The notes under the pieces are model-generated. The model had not been told where the DNA came from. It worked only from the letters and a program-made list of their open reading frames with translations, and made no database searches. Source: Pseudomonas sp. efr-133-TYG-5 (lineage in GTDB: Bacteria > Pseudomonadota > Gammaproteobacteria > Pseudomonadales > Pseudomonadaceae). From it: a stretch of 64,000 nt of DNA. The stretch lies in contig NZ_JARVSM010000001.1 of assembly GCF_030209175.1 (NCBI RefSeq), positions 558,001-622,000 on the forward strand, read 5' to 3'. The position numbers and the translations under genes are program-made. Below are positions 20,081-27,883 of the stretch, piece by piece; position 1 is the stretch's first letter, and the number at the start of each line of letters is the position of its first letter.

Positions 20081-21265
20081 TTGACCGTGGCCACCTACTC
20101 GCTCGTTATCCGCCGCCTGATGATCGTCTCGCTAACCATCGTGGTCAGCCGGGCGATCACCAGCCCGCTGCTGACGCTGTTCCTGAGCAACAAGCTCGGC
20201 CTCAACCAACAGGACGTCGGGTTGTTGCTGGGCATCGCGGTGTTCATCGCCACCCTGCTCGCCCTCTACGGTGGTTACATCATCGACCGCCTGGAAAAGC
20301 GTCGGTTGCTGATCCTCGCGATGCTCTCCAGCGCCATCGGTTTCGTCTTGCTGACCTTCGCCAAAGACCTGTACCTGACCACCGTAACCCTGGTCATCAC
20401 CGAAACCGCGTCGGCGCTGTTCCTGATCGGCTCCAAGGCGATCCTCAGCGAAAACCTGCCCATGGGCCAACGGGCCAAGGCGTTTTCCCTGCGCTACACC
20501 TTGACCAATATCGGTTACGCCACCGGTCCGATGCTCGGTGTGGTGATCGCCGGGGTGTATCCGATTGCGCCGTTCCTGATTGCCGCTGCCATCGCGTTCG
20601 GCAGCATCTTCCTGATGATCGGCATCCCCCGGGACGCCAGCCCGGTCGCCGCCATCGGCCAGCCACAAAGCTTCCTGAAAACGCTGGTCACCCTGAAAAA
20701 TGACCGCACGCTGATCATGTTCACCTGCGGTTGCCTGCTCAGCACCGTGGTCCACGGGCGCTTCACCCTGTACCTGTCGCAGTACCTGCTGGTGGTCGAG
20801 GATTCACAACGCGCATTGCAGACCATGGCCGCCCTGCTCGCCTGCAATGCCATCGCGGTGATCCTGCTGCAATACCAGATCGGCCGCTTCCTCAATCGGG
20901 AAAAACTGCGCTACTGGATCGCCGCCGGCACCAGCCTGTTCATCCTCGGCCTGATCGGCTTCAGCCTGGCCGACAGCCTGGTGACGTGGTGCATCGCGAT
21001 GTTCATCTTCACCCTCGGCGAGATGATCATTTACCCGTCGGAATTCCTCTTCGTCGACACCCTGGCCCCGGAAGAACTGCGCGGCAGCTATTACGGCGCG
21101 CAGAATCTGGCCGCGCTGGGCGGCGCGCTGAGCCCGGTGATCTGCGGCTTCCTGCTGATGCACACGCCGGCACCGACCATGTTCTACGCCCTCAGCGCAC
21201 TGACTGCGATGGGCGGATCGCTGTGCTTCATGAGCGGGCGACGCGTGGCCTTACTTCACAAATAA
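20081..21265 (+). CDS. MFS transporter (YdeE-like)
   Basis: Major facilitator superfamily protein of 394 residues with about twelve hydrophobic helices. The typical loop 2-3 motif reads GGYIIDRLEKRRLLI. It resembles YdeE-like peptide/drug exporters. The start is TTG at 20081, preceded by AAGGAC about seven bases upstream; GTG at 20087 is an alternative. It begins only 10 bases after the MmgE/PrpD stop, so it is probably part of the same unit, either exporting a product or importing a substrate. Confidence 0.88.
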   Translation: MTVATYSLVIRRLMIVSLTIVVSRAITSPLLTLFLSNKLGLNQQDVGLLLGIAVFIATLLALYGGYIIDRLEKRRLLILAMLSSAIGFVLLTFAKDLYLTTVTLVITETASALFLIGSKAILSENLPMGQRAKAFSLRYTLTNIGYATGPMLGVVIAGVYPIAPFLIAAAIAFGSIFLMIGIPRDASPVAAIGQPQSFLKTLVTLKNDRTLIMFTCGCLLSTVVHGRFTLYLSQYLLVVEDSQRALQTMAALLACNAIAVILLQYQIGRFLNREKLRYWIAAGTSLFILGLIGFSLADSLVTWCIAMFIFTLGEMIIYPSEFLFVDTLAPEELRGSYYGAQNLAALGGALSPVICGFLLMHTPAPTMFYALSALTAMGGSLCFMSGRRVALLHK

Positions 21266-21354
21266 TGCATTGAAACTGCATTTATATGAATTTGTCAGCA
21301 TCGTGATTGCTTGGCACACTGTGCGCGTTCCTCCCCCAATAGTTGGAACCTTCG

Positions 21355-21390
21355 AAGGACTTTCCGCGTTACGGACAAGTCCTTTTTTTT
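21355..21390 (+). terminator. Intrinsic terminator in the HPP-gene leader
   Basis: AAGGACTT pairs with AAGTCCTT, with an inner TCCG/CGGA stem, followed by eight T residues. It lies 90 bases after the MFS gene but only 31 bases before the ATG of the HPP gene, leaving little room for a separate promoter between terminator and ribosome site. It may therefore act as an attenuator as well as ending the upstream operon. Confidence 0.8.
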
Positions 21391-21421
21391 GCCCCGGATT
21401 TGTTCAAGAGGAACGCTCTGC

Positions 21422-22108
21422 ATGCTCGCCCGCTGGTTGCCCGCCGCCATCAACACCCGCCCCACCGAATGGAGCCGCGCCGCCATCGGCATGGCGCTGG
21501 GCACGTTGTTCAGCGTGTGGGCGTGCAGTCAGGTGTTCGGCATCGAGGTGGCCTACCACCTGATCGGCCCGCTGGGTGCCTCGGCGGTGCTGCTGTTCGC
21601 GGTATCCTCCGGCGCCCTCGCCCAGCCGTGGTCGATCATCGGCGGCTACCTGTGTGCGGGTGTCGTCGCGTTGCTGGTGGCCCATGTGCTCGGCCGCACC
21701 CTGGGCAGCGCCTGCCTCGCGGCGGGGATTGCGCTGATCCTGATGTGCTGGCTGCGCTGCCTGCACCCGCCGGCCGGCGCCGTCGCATTGACCCTGGTGC
21801 TGGCCGATCCGATGACCATCGCCATGGACTGGAAAGCTCTGGAACCGGTGATGCTCAGCGCCGCCTGTCTGCTGCTGGCCGCACTGGCGTACAACAACCT
21901 GACCCGCATCCGCTACCCGAAACGCCCCGCCGAACCCGCGCCCGCCGTGGCCCCCGTCGATATTCAGGCGATCACGGCCGAGGATCTGAAACGGGCGCTG
22001 GCGGACATGGAGGCATTCATTGATGTCACGCCGGAAGATCTGGAGCAGTTGATCCATGCCAGCGAACTGCACGCCAAGCGGCGCAGTATTGGCCAGGTGT
22101 TCCGCTGA
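21422..22108 (+). CDS. HPP family membrane protein
   Basis: Membrane protein of 228 residues with the eponymous LHPPAGAVALTL motif near residue 118 and four or five hydrophobic helices in the first 165 residues, followed by a soluble C-terminal part with ITAEDLKRALADME. HPP family members have been linked to nitrite transport in plants and cyanobacteria, but the bacterial role here is unclear. ATG 21422 has an AGAGGA ribosome site. The gene stands alone after an intrinsic terminator. Confidence 0.85.
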   Translation: MLARWLPAAINTRPTEWSRAAIGMALGTLFSVWACSQVFGIEVAYHLIGPLGASAVLLFAVSSGALAQPWSIIGGYLCAGVVALLVAHVLGRTLGSACLAAGIALILMCWLRCLHPPAGAVALTLVLADPMTIAMDWKALEPVMLSAACLLLAALAYNNLTRIRYPKRPAEPAPAVAPVDIQAITAEDLKRALADMEAFIDVTPEDLEQLIHASELHAKRRSIGQVFR

Positions 22109-22509
22109 CCGAATCGTTTCCTGCCTCGGCAATTGAAGAGGCTGTGCTCGCGCATGCTTCCGACAAAAGGCCGTTGGCCAACCTTGCCAAATCATCTGGA
22201 GTAACTAGATTTAATTTCTGTACCGCACAGAGTTGTCTGCCTTTCACTAAGAAGTCTGGCTCGCTGTAACGCCCAGTAGCGATGACATTGGAAGTCTGGC
22301 TATGAAGAAACGCTCAACGTCGTTGAGAAGCGAGCTGGCTTTGCGCTTTGATTGAACCGTTCCCTTCAGGAAACACCGCATTGCCCGCGTAACCTGTTGT
22401 CCGCTCAATGCCCTGCCTGTTGCACGCAGGTACGTGTGTTCCTCGCCAGCTCCAGAAAATCTGGTGGTTTTCGAATCTCTGATTTCGAGATCTGCGAGAG
22501 GAACGTTTC
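22109..22509. other. Non-coding region upstream of the oxidase/P450 cluster, with an 11-base direct repeat
   Basis: No credible gene is seen in these 401 bases. They are richer in A+T than their surroundings. GAAGTCTGGCT occurs twice, at 22251-22261 and 22291-22301, 40 bases apart on the same face of the helix (about four turns), which could be paired activator sites. The ribosome site GAGAGGAAC at the end belongs to the flavoprotein gene. I found no strong -35/-10 pair. Confidence 0.5.
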
Positions 22510-24123
22510 ATGAGCGACCCACTGCTGCAATTGCTGCGCACGCCCTTGTTCGAACCCGGCAAGCGCCATCGTCTTTCCCTACGCGAATACATGGATCTGA
22601 ACATCGATCGCATGCGCGCCATTTTAAGCGGTGGCCACATGGACAACGCCATGTGGCTGGGCCAACCCTGTCAGTCCGATTTCCGCCTGTTGCTGCAACG
22701 TGCCGGTTACCTGGGCGCTTATGACTATTCCCTGATTGCCAGCATCGTCGATCACATGATTGCCGGCGACGCCTTGCTTGCTCATGGCGATGATCGCCAG
22801 GTGCGTGACTACCGTGAAGAAATCAACCGACTCGGTGCTGTCTATGCATTCGGTTGCACGGAAATCGCCAGGGGTTCGGAAGTGGGCAACCTGCAGACCA
22901 CGGTCAGCCATGACGCGCAAAACCGTTGCCTGATCCTTGACTCGCCGTCTGCGCAAGCCTGCAAGTTCTGGATCGGCAACGCCCTGCACGCAGCCCAGGT
23001 GGTCATGGTCCTGGGACGGCTGATCGTCAATGGCGTGGATGAGGGGCTGCACTGGTTCCGAGTGCGCATTCGCGAGAACGAGAACGGCCCGTTGCTGCCG
23101 GGCGTGCGCATGACCACCTGCGATCCGAAGGGCGGCATTCATGCCAATCAGGTTGCCGGCATCCGCTTCTGTGCAATGAAACTGCCGCTGGACGCGATGA
23201 TGCAACGCTATGCCCGATTCTCGCCGGACGGCGTCTTCAGCAGCGACATCATGCGCAAGGAGCGCCTGACGTCCGCGATGCAGACATTCATTCAGGAACG
23301 CCTGTTCCTCATTGCTGCCGCTTGCGGAGCGGCCAGCCTGTGCGTCCACCTGGGGTATCGTTTCGCTTGCCATCGACAGGTCAAGAATGCCGAAAACCAC
23401 CAGCCACTGCTGACCCGGGCCCTGTTTCGACAACGGTTGTATGTCGAGCAACTCAAGGTCCTGGCGCTGAAGCTGCTTGAACAGGCGGTCCTGTCCCGGT
23501 TCGAGGAAATGTGGAGTCAGCCGCAGAAGCGCACCGAGTTGCATATTCTCGCCGCCATCGCCAAAAGCGTCGGCACCTGGCTGGGGCTGGACGTCATCCG
23601 GGCAATCCGCCAGCTCTGTGGATCCCAGGGGTTTCACCATGACAACCAGATCGTCACCTTGTGCATGGATCACGAGATCAGCACCACGTTCGCCGGTGAC
23701 AACAGCATCCTGTGCGCTCAGGTCGCCAGGGACGCCATCACCCGACCACGGCTTGCCTCCCGCAACATCGCCCAGCGCATCGAGTCGCGCATCGTTGATC
23801 AATGCCGCGATCGTGCTGACTTTTCCCACCGCCAGGCCGTGGCACTCACCTACGCCCGGGCGCTGGACCTGATACTCGTCGAAGGCGAACGCAACCGGCT
23901 CGTTTCGCCCGCAACGCTGCAGGACATCGTCCATGTCTTTTCCCCGGTTTTGCACCCTTGGGGCCTGGCGGTCGCTGGCGACGAACTGGAACTGCACGCT
24001 ACAGAAGCCCGGCTCGGCGAGATCCACGAGCTGCTCAAGCCACCGCCGGAGCTGGTCACTGCCACCCTCGACCAAGCCAATTACGTCGAGCGTTTCACGG
24101 CTGCACTCTACGAGGAGGCGTGA
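22510..24123 (+). CDS. Acyl-CoA oxidase/dehydrogenase-like flavoprotein lacking the usual catalytic glutamate
   Basis: Flavoprotein of 537 residues resembling peroxisomal-type acyl-CoA oxidases more than classic acyl-CoA dehydrogenases. FAD-contact segments are recognisable: FGCTEIARGSEVGNLQTT (about residues 115-132) and the LCGSQGFHHDN helix (about 370-380). In acyl-CoA oxidases the catalytic base lies in a TFEGEN motif; here the aligned residues are TFAGDN, with A395 in place of glutamate and D397 two residues on. Either another residue takes over, or the enzyme does a different reaction. It heads a four-gene unit with P450, Rid-like and hydrolase genes; the P450 gene begins 3 bases after its stop. 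Confidence 0.85.
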   Translation: MSDPLLQLLRTPLFEPGKRHRLSLREYMDLNIDRMRAILSGGHMDNAMWLGQPCQSDFRLLLQRAGYLGAYDYSLIASIVDHMIAGDALLAHGDDRQVRDYREEINRLGAVYAFGCTEIARGSEVGNLQTTVSHDAQNRCLILDSPSAQACKFWIGNALHAAQVVMVLGRLIVNGVDEGLHWFRVRIRENENGPLLPGVRMTTCDPKGGIHANQVAGIRFCAMKLPLDAMMQRYARFSPDGVFSSDIMRKERLTSAMQTFIQERLFLIAAACGAASLCVHLGYRFACHRQVKNAENHQPLLTRALFRQRLYVEQLKVLALKLLEQAVLSRFEEMWSQPQKRTELHILAAIAKSVGTWLGLDVIRAIRQLCGSQGFHHDNQIVTLCMDHEISTTFAGDNSILCAQVARDAITRPRLASRNIAQRIESRIVDQCRDRADFSHRQAVALTYARALDLILVEGERNRLVSPATLQDIVHVFSPVLHPWGLAVAGDELELHATEARLGEIHELLKPPPELVTATLDQANYVERFTAALYEEA

Positions 24124-24125
24124 GC

Positions 24126-25352
24126 ATGGCCATCCATTCTTTTCCGGACTTCTCCGACCGCGACACCATCCAGAACCCCTATCGGGCCTACGCGTACCTG
24201 CGAACGCATCAACCGGTCTATTGGTGCGACCCCTTGCATGCCTGGTTTCTGACCCGCTATGCCGATGTCCACGCCGCCCAGGCCGATACCCGACGCTACT
24301 CTTCAAACCGTATGCGGCAACTGGTCGACACCCGCGTATCGAAAGAACAACGCGAGCAACTCAACGTCTTCGTCCGCCTGGCCTCGCAATGGATGTATTC
24401 CCAGGATGGAGACGCTCACAAGGCCAGTCGTCAGTTGCTGGGCAAGGCATTCACACCTCGCGCCATTGAGTCGTTGCGCCAGATCATTCAGGCCATCACC
24501 GATCGAGAGCTGGCCGGCCTGCACGGCCAGGTCGACCTCAAGGCCAGTCTTTTCGACCGGATTCCCGCGCTGATCCTGGCCCAGCTCTACGGCATCGATC
24601 GCGAAGATGCCCTGAAACTGCGGCGCTGGACGCGGGACATCGTGATGTTTCTCGGCGGCAGCCACGATCCCGACTATGGCCCCGAACAGGCACTAGCAGG
24701 GATTGAAGAGATGTACGCCTACTTTGCCGACCTCGTTGAAAAGCGCCGCCGCGAACCCCGGGACGACCTGGTCAGTCGGGTGCTTGAGTCGAGTCTGGAA
24801 AGTGCGGCGAGCGATGACGAGGTACTGGCGCAGATCGTCTTCATTCTGGTTGCCGGTTACACCACCAGCGCTGACCAACTCTGTATCGGCCTGCTGCACT
24901 TGCTCGAACACCCGGCGCAGCATGCGGCCCTCAAAGACGATCCGGCCCTGGTGAACCTGGCCGTGGAGGAAATGCTGCGCTTCGATGCCGCCGGTTCATT
25001 GAGCCATCGAGTGCTGACGCAAGACGTCACGATCGCAGGCGTCACGATGAGGGCGGGAGACCTGGTCTACCTGATACGTGCTTCGGCCAACCGCGATCCG
25101 GCGAAATTCACGGACCCTGACACCTTCGATATCCGTCGAACCGACCATGACCATCTGGCATTCGGCCGTGGTCAGCACTTCTGCATGGGCACGGCGCTGT
25201 TCCGACTGGAAGCGGAGATCGTATTTACGTCCCTGCTCAAGCGCTTTCCCGATTTGGCTCTTGTCGCGGACAACCCTGCGACCTGGCGCAACAGCAACCT
25301 TCAATTCCGGGGTTTGAAGGCACTTCCGATCAATCTTGGGAAAGGAGTCTGA
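24126..25352 (+). CDS. Cytochrome P450
   Basis: Soluble bacterial P450 of 408 residues. The heme-binding loop FGRGQHFCMGTALF contains the cysteine ligand C353, the I-helix proton-relay motif is VAGYTTSADQL, and the ExxR pair is in EEMLRFD. All catalytic landmarks are intact. ATG 24126 was chosen because it lies directly after the flavoprotein stop and gives the usual P450 N-terminus (DRDTIQNPYRAYAYLR); a longer frame reaching back into the upstream gene was rejected. Electrons must come from a ferredoxin system encoded elsewhere, since none is adjacent. The substrate is unknown, possibly the product of the upstream flavoprotein. Confidence 0.94.
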   Translation: MAIHSFPDFSDRDTIQNPYRAYAYLRTHQPVYWCDPLHAWFLTRYADVHAAQADTRRYSSNRMRQLVDTRVSKEQREQLNVFVRLASQWMYSQDGDAHKASRQLLGKAFTPRAIESLRQIIQAITDRELAGLHGQVDLKASLFDRIPALILAQLYGIDREDALKLRRWTRDIVMFLGGSHDPDYGPEQALAGIEEMYAYFADLVEKRRREPRDDLVSRVLESSLESAASDDEVLAQIVFILVAGYTTSADQLCIGLLHLLEHPAQHAALKDDPALVNLAVEEMLRFDAAGSLSHRVLTQDVTIAGVTMRAGDLVYLIRASANRDPAKFTDPDTFDIRRTDHDHLAFGRGQHFCMGTALFRLEAEIVFTSLLKRFPDLALVADNPATWRNSNLQFRGLKALPINLGKGV

Positions 25353-25354
25353 GC

Positions 25355-25759
25355 ATGGAATTTCGACGTGTGTTTTCTGCCGCCCCCTGGGAATCCATCG
25401 CCGGCTACTGCAGAGCCTTGAAGGCTGGCAATACCTTGCTGGTGGGCGGCACGGTGGCATTCGATGCTGACGGCAGGCCCTTCAAGCCGGGCGACGCCTA
25501 TGCCCAGACGCGGCGCTGCCTGGAGATCATCGAACAGGCGCTCAAAGAACTGGGCGAGGATCGCACGCGCATCATTGCAACCCGCATGTACACCAGCAAT
25601 ATGGATCTCTGGCCGCAAATCGCCCAGGCCCACAAGGAGTTCTTTGACCAACATCCACCCACCACCATGCTGCTGGAAGTCGCCCGATTGATCGGCCCTG
25701 AATTCGTCATCGAGATTGAGGCAGAGGCCCGCTCGACCGAGGATCGCAGTCATGAATGA
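25355..25759 (+). CDS. Rid-family (YjgF/YER057c/UK114) protein lacking the deaminase arginine
   Basis: Small trimer-forming type protein of 134 residues with the family core GNTLLVGGTVAFDADGRPF and EVARLIGPEFVIEIEAEA. Canonical RidA enamine/imine deaminases have a catalytic arginine in PARSCVEVARL (R105 in E. coli); here the aligned stretch is PPTTMLLEVARL with T104 at that position. Rid subfamilies without this arginine are known and do not show the usual imine deaminase activity, and some belong to specialised pathways. The gene starts 3 bases after the P450 stop and overlaps the hydrolase gene by 8 bases. Confidence 0.9.
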   Translation: MEFRRVFSAAPWESIAGYCRALKAGNTLLVGGTVAFDADGRPFKPGDAYAQTRRCLEIIEQALKELGEDRTRIIATRMYTSNMDLWPQIAQAHKEFFDQHPPTTMLLEVARLIGPEFVIEIEAEARSTEDRSHE

Positions 25760-26606
25760 GGCCTCTTTGACTGTAGAGGGCGCCAGAGCAGCGTTACGCC
25801 AGGCACAAGTGACCCGCGTACACGACATGGCGATCGAAAGTCAAGCTCGCCGATTGCCGCTGCGCCTTTACCGGCCTGCGGGCAAGGGGCCTTTTGCCGT
25901 CCTGGTGTTCTTCCATGGTGGTGGCTGGGTCACGGGCGACCTGGATACCCATGATGGTTTCTGTCGACTGATGTGTGACTGGGCTGGCTGTGCGGTAGTC
26001 GCCGTTGATTACGCCCGCCCTCCGGAACACCTGTTTCCGGCAGCCCTGGATGATTGCTGGACAGCCTTGCAATGGGTCGCACGGCAGGGTCGCGAGCATG
26101 ACCTTGATCCTTCGAGCATCGCGGTCGCCGGCGGTGGCTCCGGCGGGACCATGGCCGCGGTCATCAGTCAGCGCGACTCGATGCAGGAAAGACCGTGTCT
26201 CGGCTTTCAGCTGCTGCTTTACCCCTTGCTCGATTGCCACACCGAATACCCCTCCCGCGAGCAATTCGCGCAGGGCCATGGCCTGACCACAGAGATGCTC
26301 GAATGGTATCTCGGCCACTATCTGCCGCCCGGCACATCGCGCGCCGATCCGCAGTTATCCCCCCTGCTTTACGACGCGTTGCACGGGCTGCCCCGGACGC
26401 TGATCGTCACCAGCGAACTCGACATTCTGCGCGATGAAGGCCGTGCCTATGCAGCGAGATTGCGTGCAGCCGGTGTGACCGTCGAACACCTGGAATTTCA
26501 AGGCATGCGCCATGGTTTCATGAACCATCCTGCGGCGCATGATGAGGCCAGGCAGGCACTGCTGTCATGCGTCCGCTCGCTGCAGGCGCAGTTTCGCAGG
26601 GAGTGA
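25752..26606 (+). CDS. HSL-type alpha/beta hydrolase with a shifted nucleophile elbow
   Basis: Alpha/beta hydrolase of the hormone-sensitive-lipase group, 284 residues. The oxyanion motif HGGGW is at about residue 56, the acid is in SELDILRDEG, and the histidine is in GMRHGFMNHP. The nucleophile elbow, normally GDSAGG, reads GGGSGG at 127-132 with the only serine at S130, one position later than expected without any length change in the flanking strands. A GxSxG pattern is still formed, so activity is possible with altered geometry. ATG 25752 overlaps the Rid gene by 8 bases. It is the last gene of the unit. Confidence 0.88.
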   Translation: MNEASLTVEGARAALRQAQVTRVHDMAIESQARRLPLRLYRPAGKGPFAVLVFFHGGGWVTGDLDTHDGFCRLMCDWAGCAVVAVDYARPPEHLFPAALDDCWTALQWVARQGREHDLDPSSIAVAGGGSGGTMAAVISQRDSMQERPCLGFQLLLYPLLDCHTEYPSREQFAQGHGLTTEMLEWYLGHYLPPGTSRADPQLSPLLYDALHGLPRTLIVTSELDILRDEGRAYAARLRAAGVTVEHLEFQGMRHGFMNHPAAHDEARQALLSCVRSLQAQFRRE

Positions 26607-26685
26607 CAGCCGGTGCTGCGCTGAGCGGGAGCTCCCCCCGCTCAAGATCAGGCAAAAATGCAGACAGCCCCTGCACATATCCCGG

Positions 26686-26715
26686 TTGTACATGGCAAAT
26701 TTGCACTGTTACGAT
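26686..26715 (+). promoter_or_regulatory. Candidate promoter with a GCAAATTTGC palindrome between -35 and -10
   Basis: TTGTAC and TACGAT form a weak sigma-70-like pair with an 18-base spacer, and the perfect 10-base palindrome GCAAATTTGC (26695-26704) lies in that spacer, where a repressor would block RNA polymerase. It is about 60 bases before the start of the 3-hydroxyisobutyryl-CoA hydrolase gene. Confidence 0.4.
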
Positions 26716-26773
26716 CGACCAACGCTCGCGCGCGAGCTTCTCGAATAAAGACAATAAAAGCAGGGAGTTAGAG

Positions 26774-27880
26774 ATGACTGCTCAGGCTTCATCGCCACGG
26801 ACTTCGTCCATGGATGCTACGCAAGACACCGTGCTGGCCGAGGTCCGCAATCACATCGGGCACCTGACCCTCAACCGCCCCGCCGGCCTCAACGCCATCA
26901 CGCTCGACATGGTCCGCCAGCTGCAACGGCACCTGGACGCCTGGGCCGGCGATGCCGCCGTGCATGCCGTGGTTCTGCGTGGGGCTGGCGAAAAGGCCTT
27001 CTGTGCCGGCGGCGACATTCGTTCCCTGTACGACAGTTTCAAGAGTGGCGACACCCTGCACGAAGACTTCTTCGTCGAGGAATACGCCCTTGACCTGACT
27101 CTCCACCACTACCGCAAACCGGTGCTGGCGCTGATGGACGGATTCGTTCTCGGCGGTGGCATGGGCCTGGTGCAAGGCGCCGATCTGCGCGTGGTTACCG
27201 AGAACAGCCGTCTGGCGATGCCGGAAGTGGCGATAGGTTATTTCCCGGATGTCGGCGGCAGTTATTTCCTCTCGCGGATTCCCGGCGAACTGGGGATTTA
27301 CCTGGGTGTCAGCGGCGTGCAGATCCGTGCAGCCGATGCGCTGTATTGCGGCCTGGCCGACTGGTATCTGGACAGCAGCAAACTCGGCACCCTCGACGAG
27401 CAACTCGATCAGCTGCAATGGCACGACACGCCGCTCAAGGATCTGCAAAACCTGCTGGCCCGCCACGCCGTGCAAACTCTGCCGGATGCGCCGCTTGAAG
27501 CCTTGCGTCCTGCTATCGACCATTTCTTCGCCTTACCTGACGTGCCGAGCATCGTCGAGCAACTGCGCGCCGTGACCGTCGCCGACAGCCATGCCTGGGC
27601 CACCACCACCGCCGACCTGCTGGAAACCCGCTCGCCGCTGGCGATGGGCGTGACCCTGGAAATGCTCCGTCGCGGTCGCCAGTTGAGCCTGGAACAGTGC
27701 TTCGCCCTCGAACTGCACCTGGATCGCCAGTGGTTCGAGCGCGGCGACCTGATCGAAGGCGTGCGCGCCCTGCTGATCGACAAAGACAAATCACCACGCT
27801 GGAACCCGCCGACGCTCGCCGCGCTGCACCCCGAGCAGGTGGCGAGTTTCTTTCACGGTTTCGCTGAGAGCGGGAGCTGA
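26774..27880 (+). CDS. 3-hydroxyisobutyryl-CoA hydrolase (crotonase family)
   Basis: Crotonase-superfamily protein of 368 residues, longer than enoyl-CoA hydratases and of the ECH_2/HIBCH type. It has HLTLNRPAGLNAITLDM, the oxyanion segment AFCAGGDIRSLYD, and ALMDGFVLGGGMGLVQGADLR with EVAIGYFPDVGGSYFL, all typical of 3-hydroxyisobutyryl-CoA hydrolase in valine degradation. ATG 26774 follows an AGGGAG ribosome site and gives the expected length; an upstream extension to 26567 runs through the promoter region. It is co-transcribed with the acyl-CoA dehydrogenase that begins 3 bases after its stop, together covering steps of the isobutyryl-CoA branch. Confidence 0.9.
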   Translation: MTAQASSPRTSSMDATQDTVLAEVRNHIGHLTLNRPAGLNAITLDMVRQLQRHLDAWAGDAAVHAVVLRGAGEKAFCAGGDIRSLYDSFKSGDTLHEDFFVEEYALDLTLHHYRKPVLALMDGFVLGGGMGLVQGADLRVVTENSRLAMPEVAIGYFPDVGGSYFLSRIPGELGIYLGVSGVQIRAADALYCGLADWYLDSSKLGTLDEQLDQLQWHDTPLKDLQNLLARHAVQTLPDAPLEALRPAIDHFFALPDVPSIVEQLRAVTVADSHAWATTTADLLETRSPLAMGVTLEMLRRGRQLSLEQCFALELHLDRQWFERGDLIEGVRALLIDKDKSPRWNPPTLAALHPEQVASFFHGFAESGS

Positions 27881-27883
27881 GCC

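Noticed and set aside
21311..21326. Possible sigma-54 promoter TTGGCAC-N-GC upstream of the HPP gene
   Set aside because: GG and GC have the right 10-base spacing, but the -12 side lacks the TT before GC, and no enhancer-binding site or activator gene is near.
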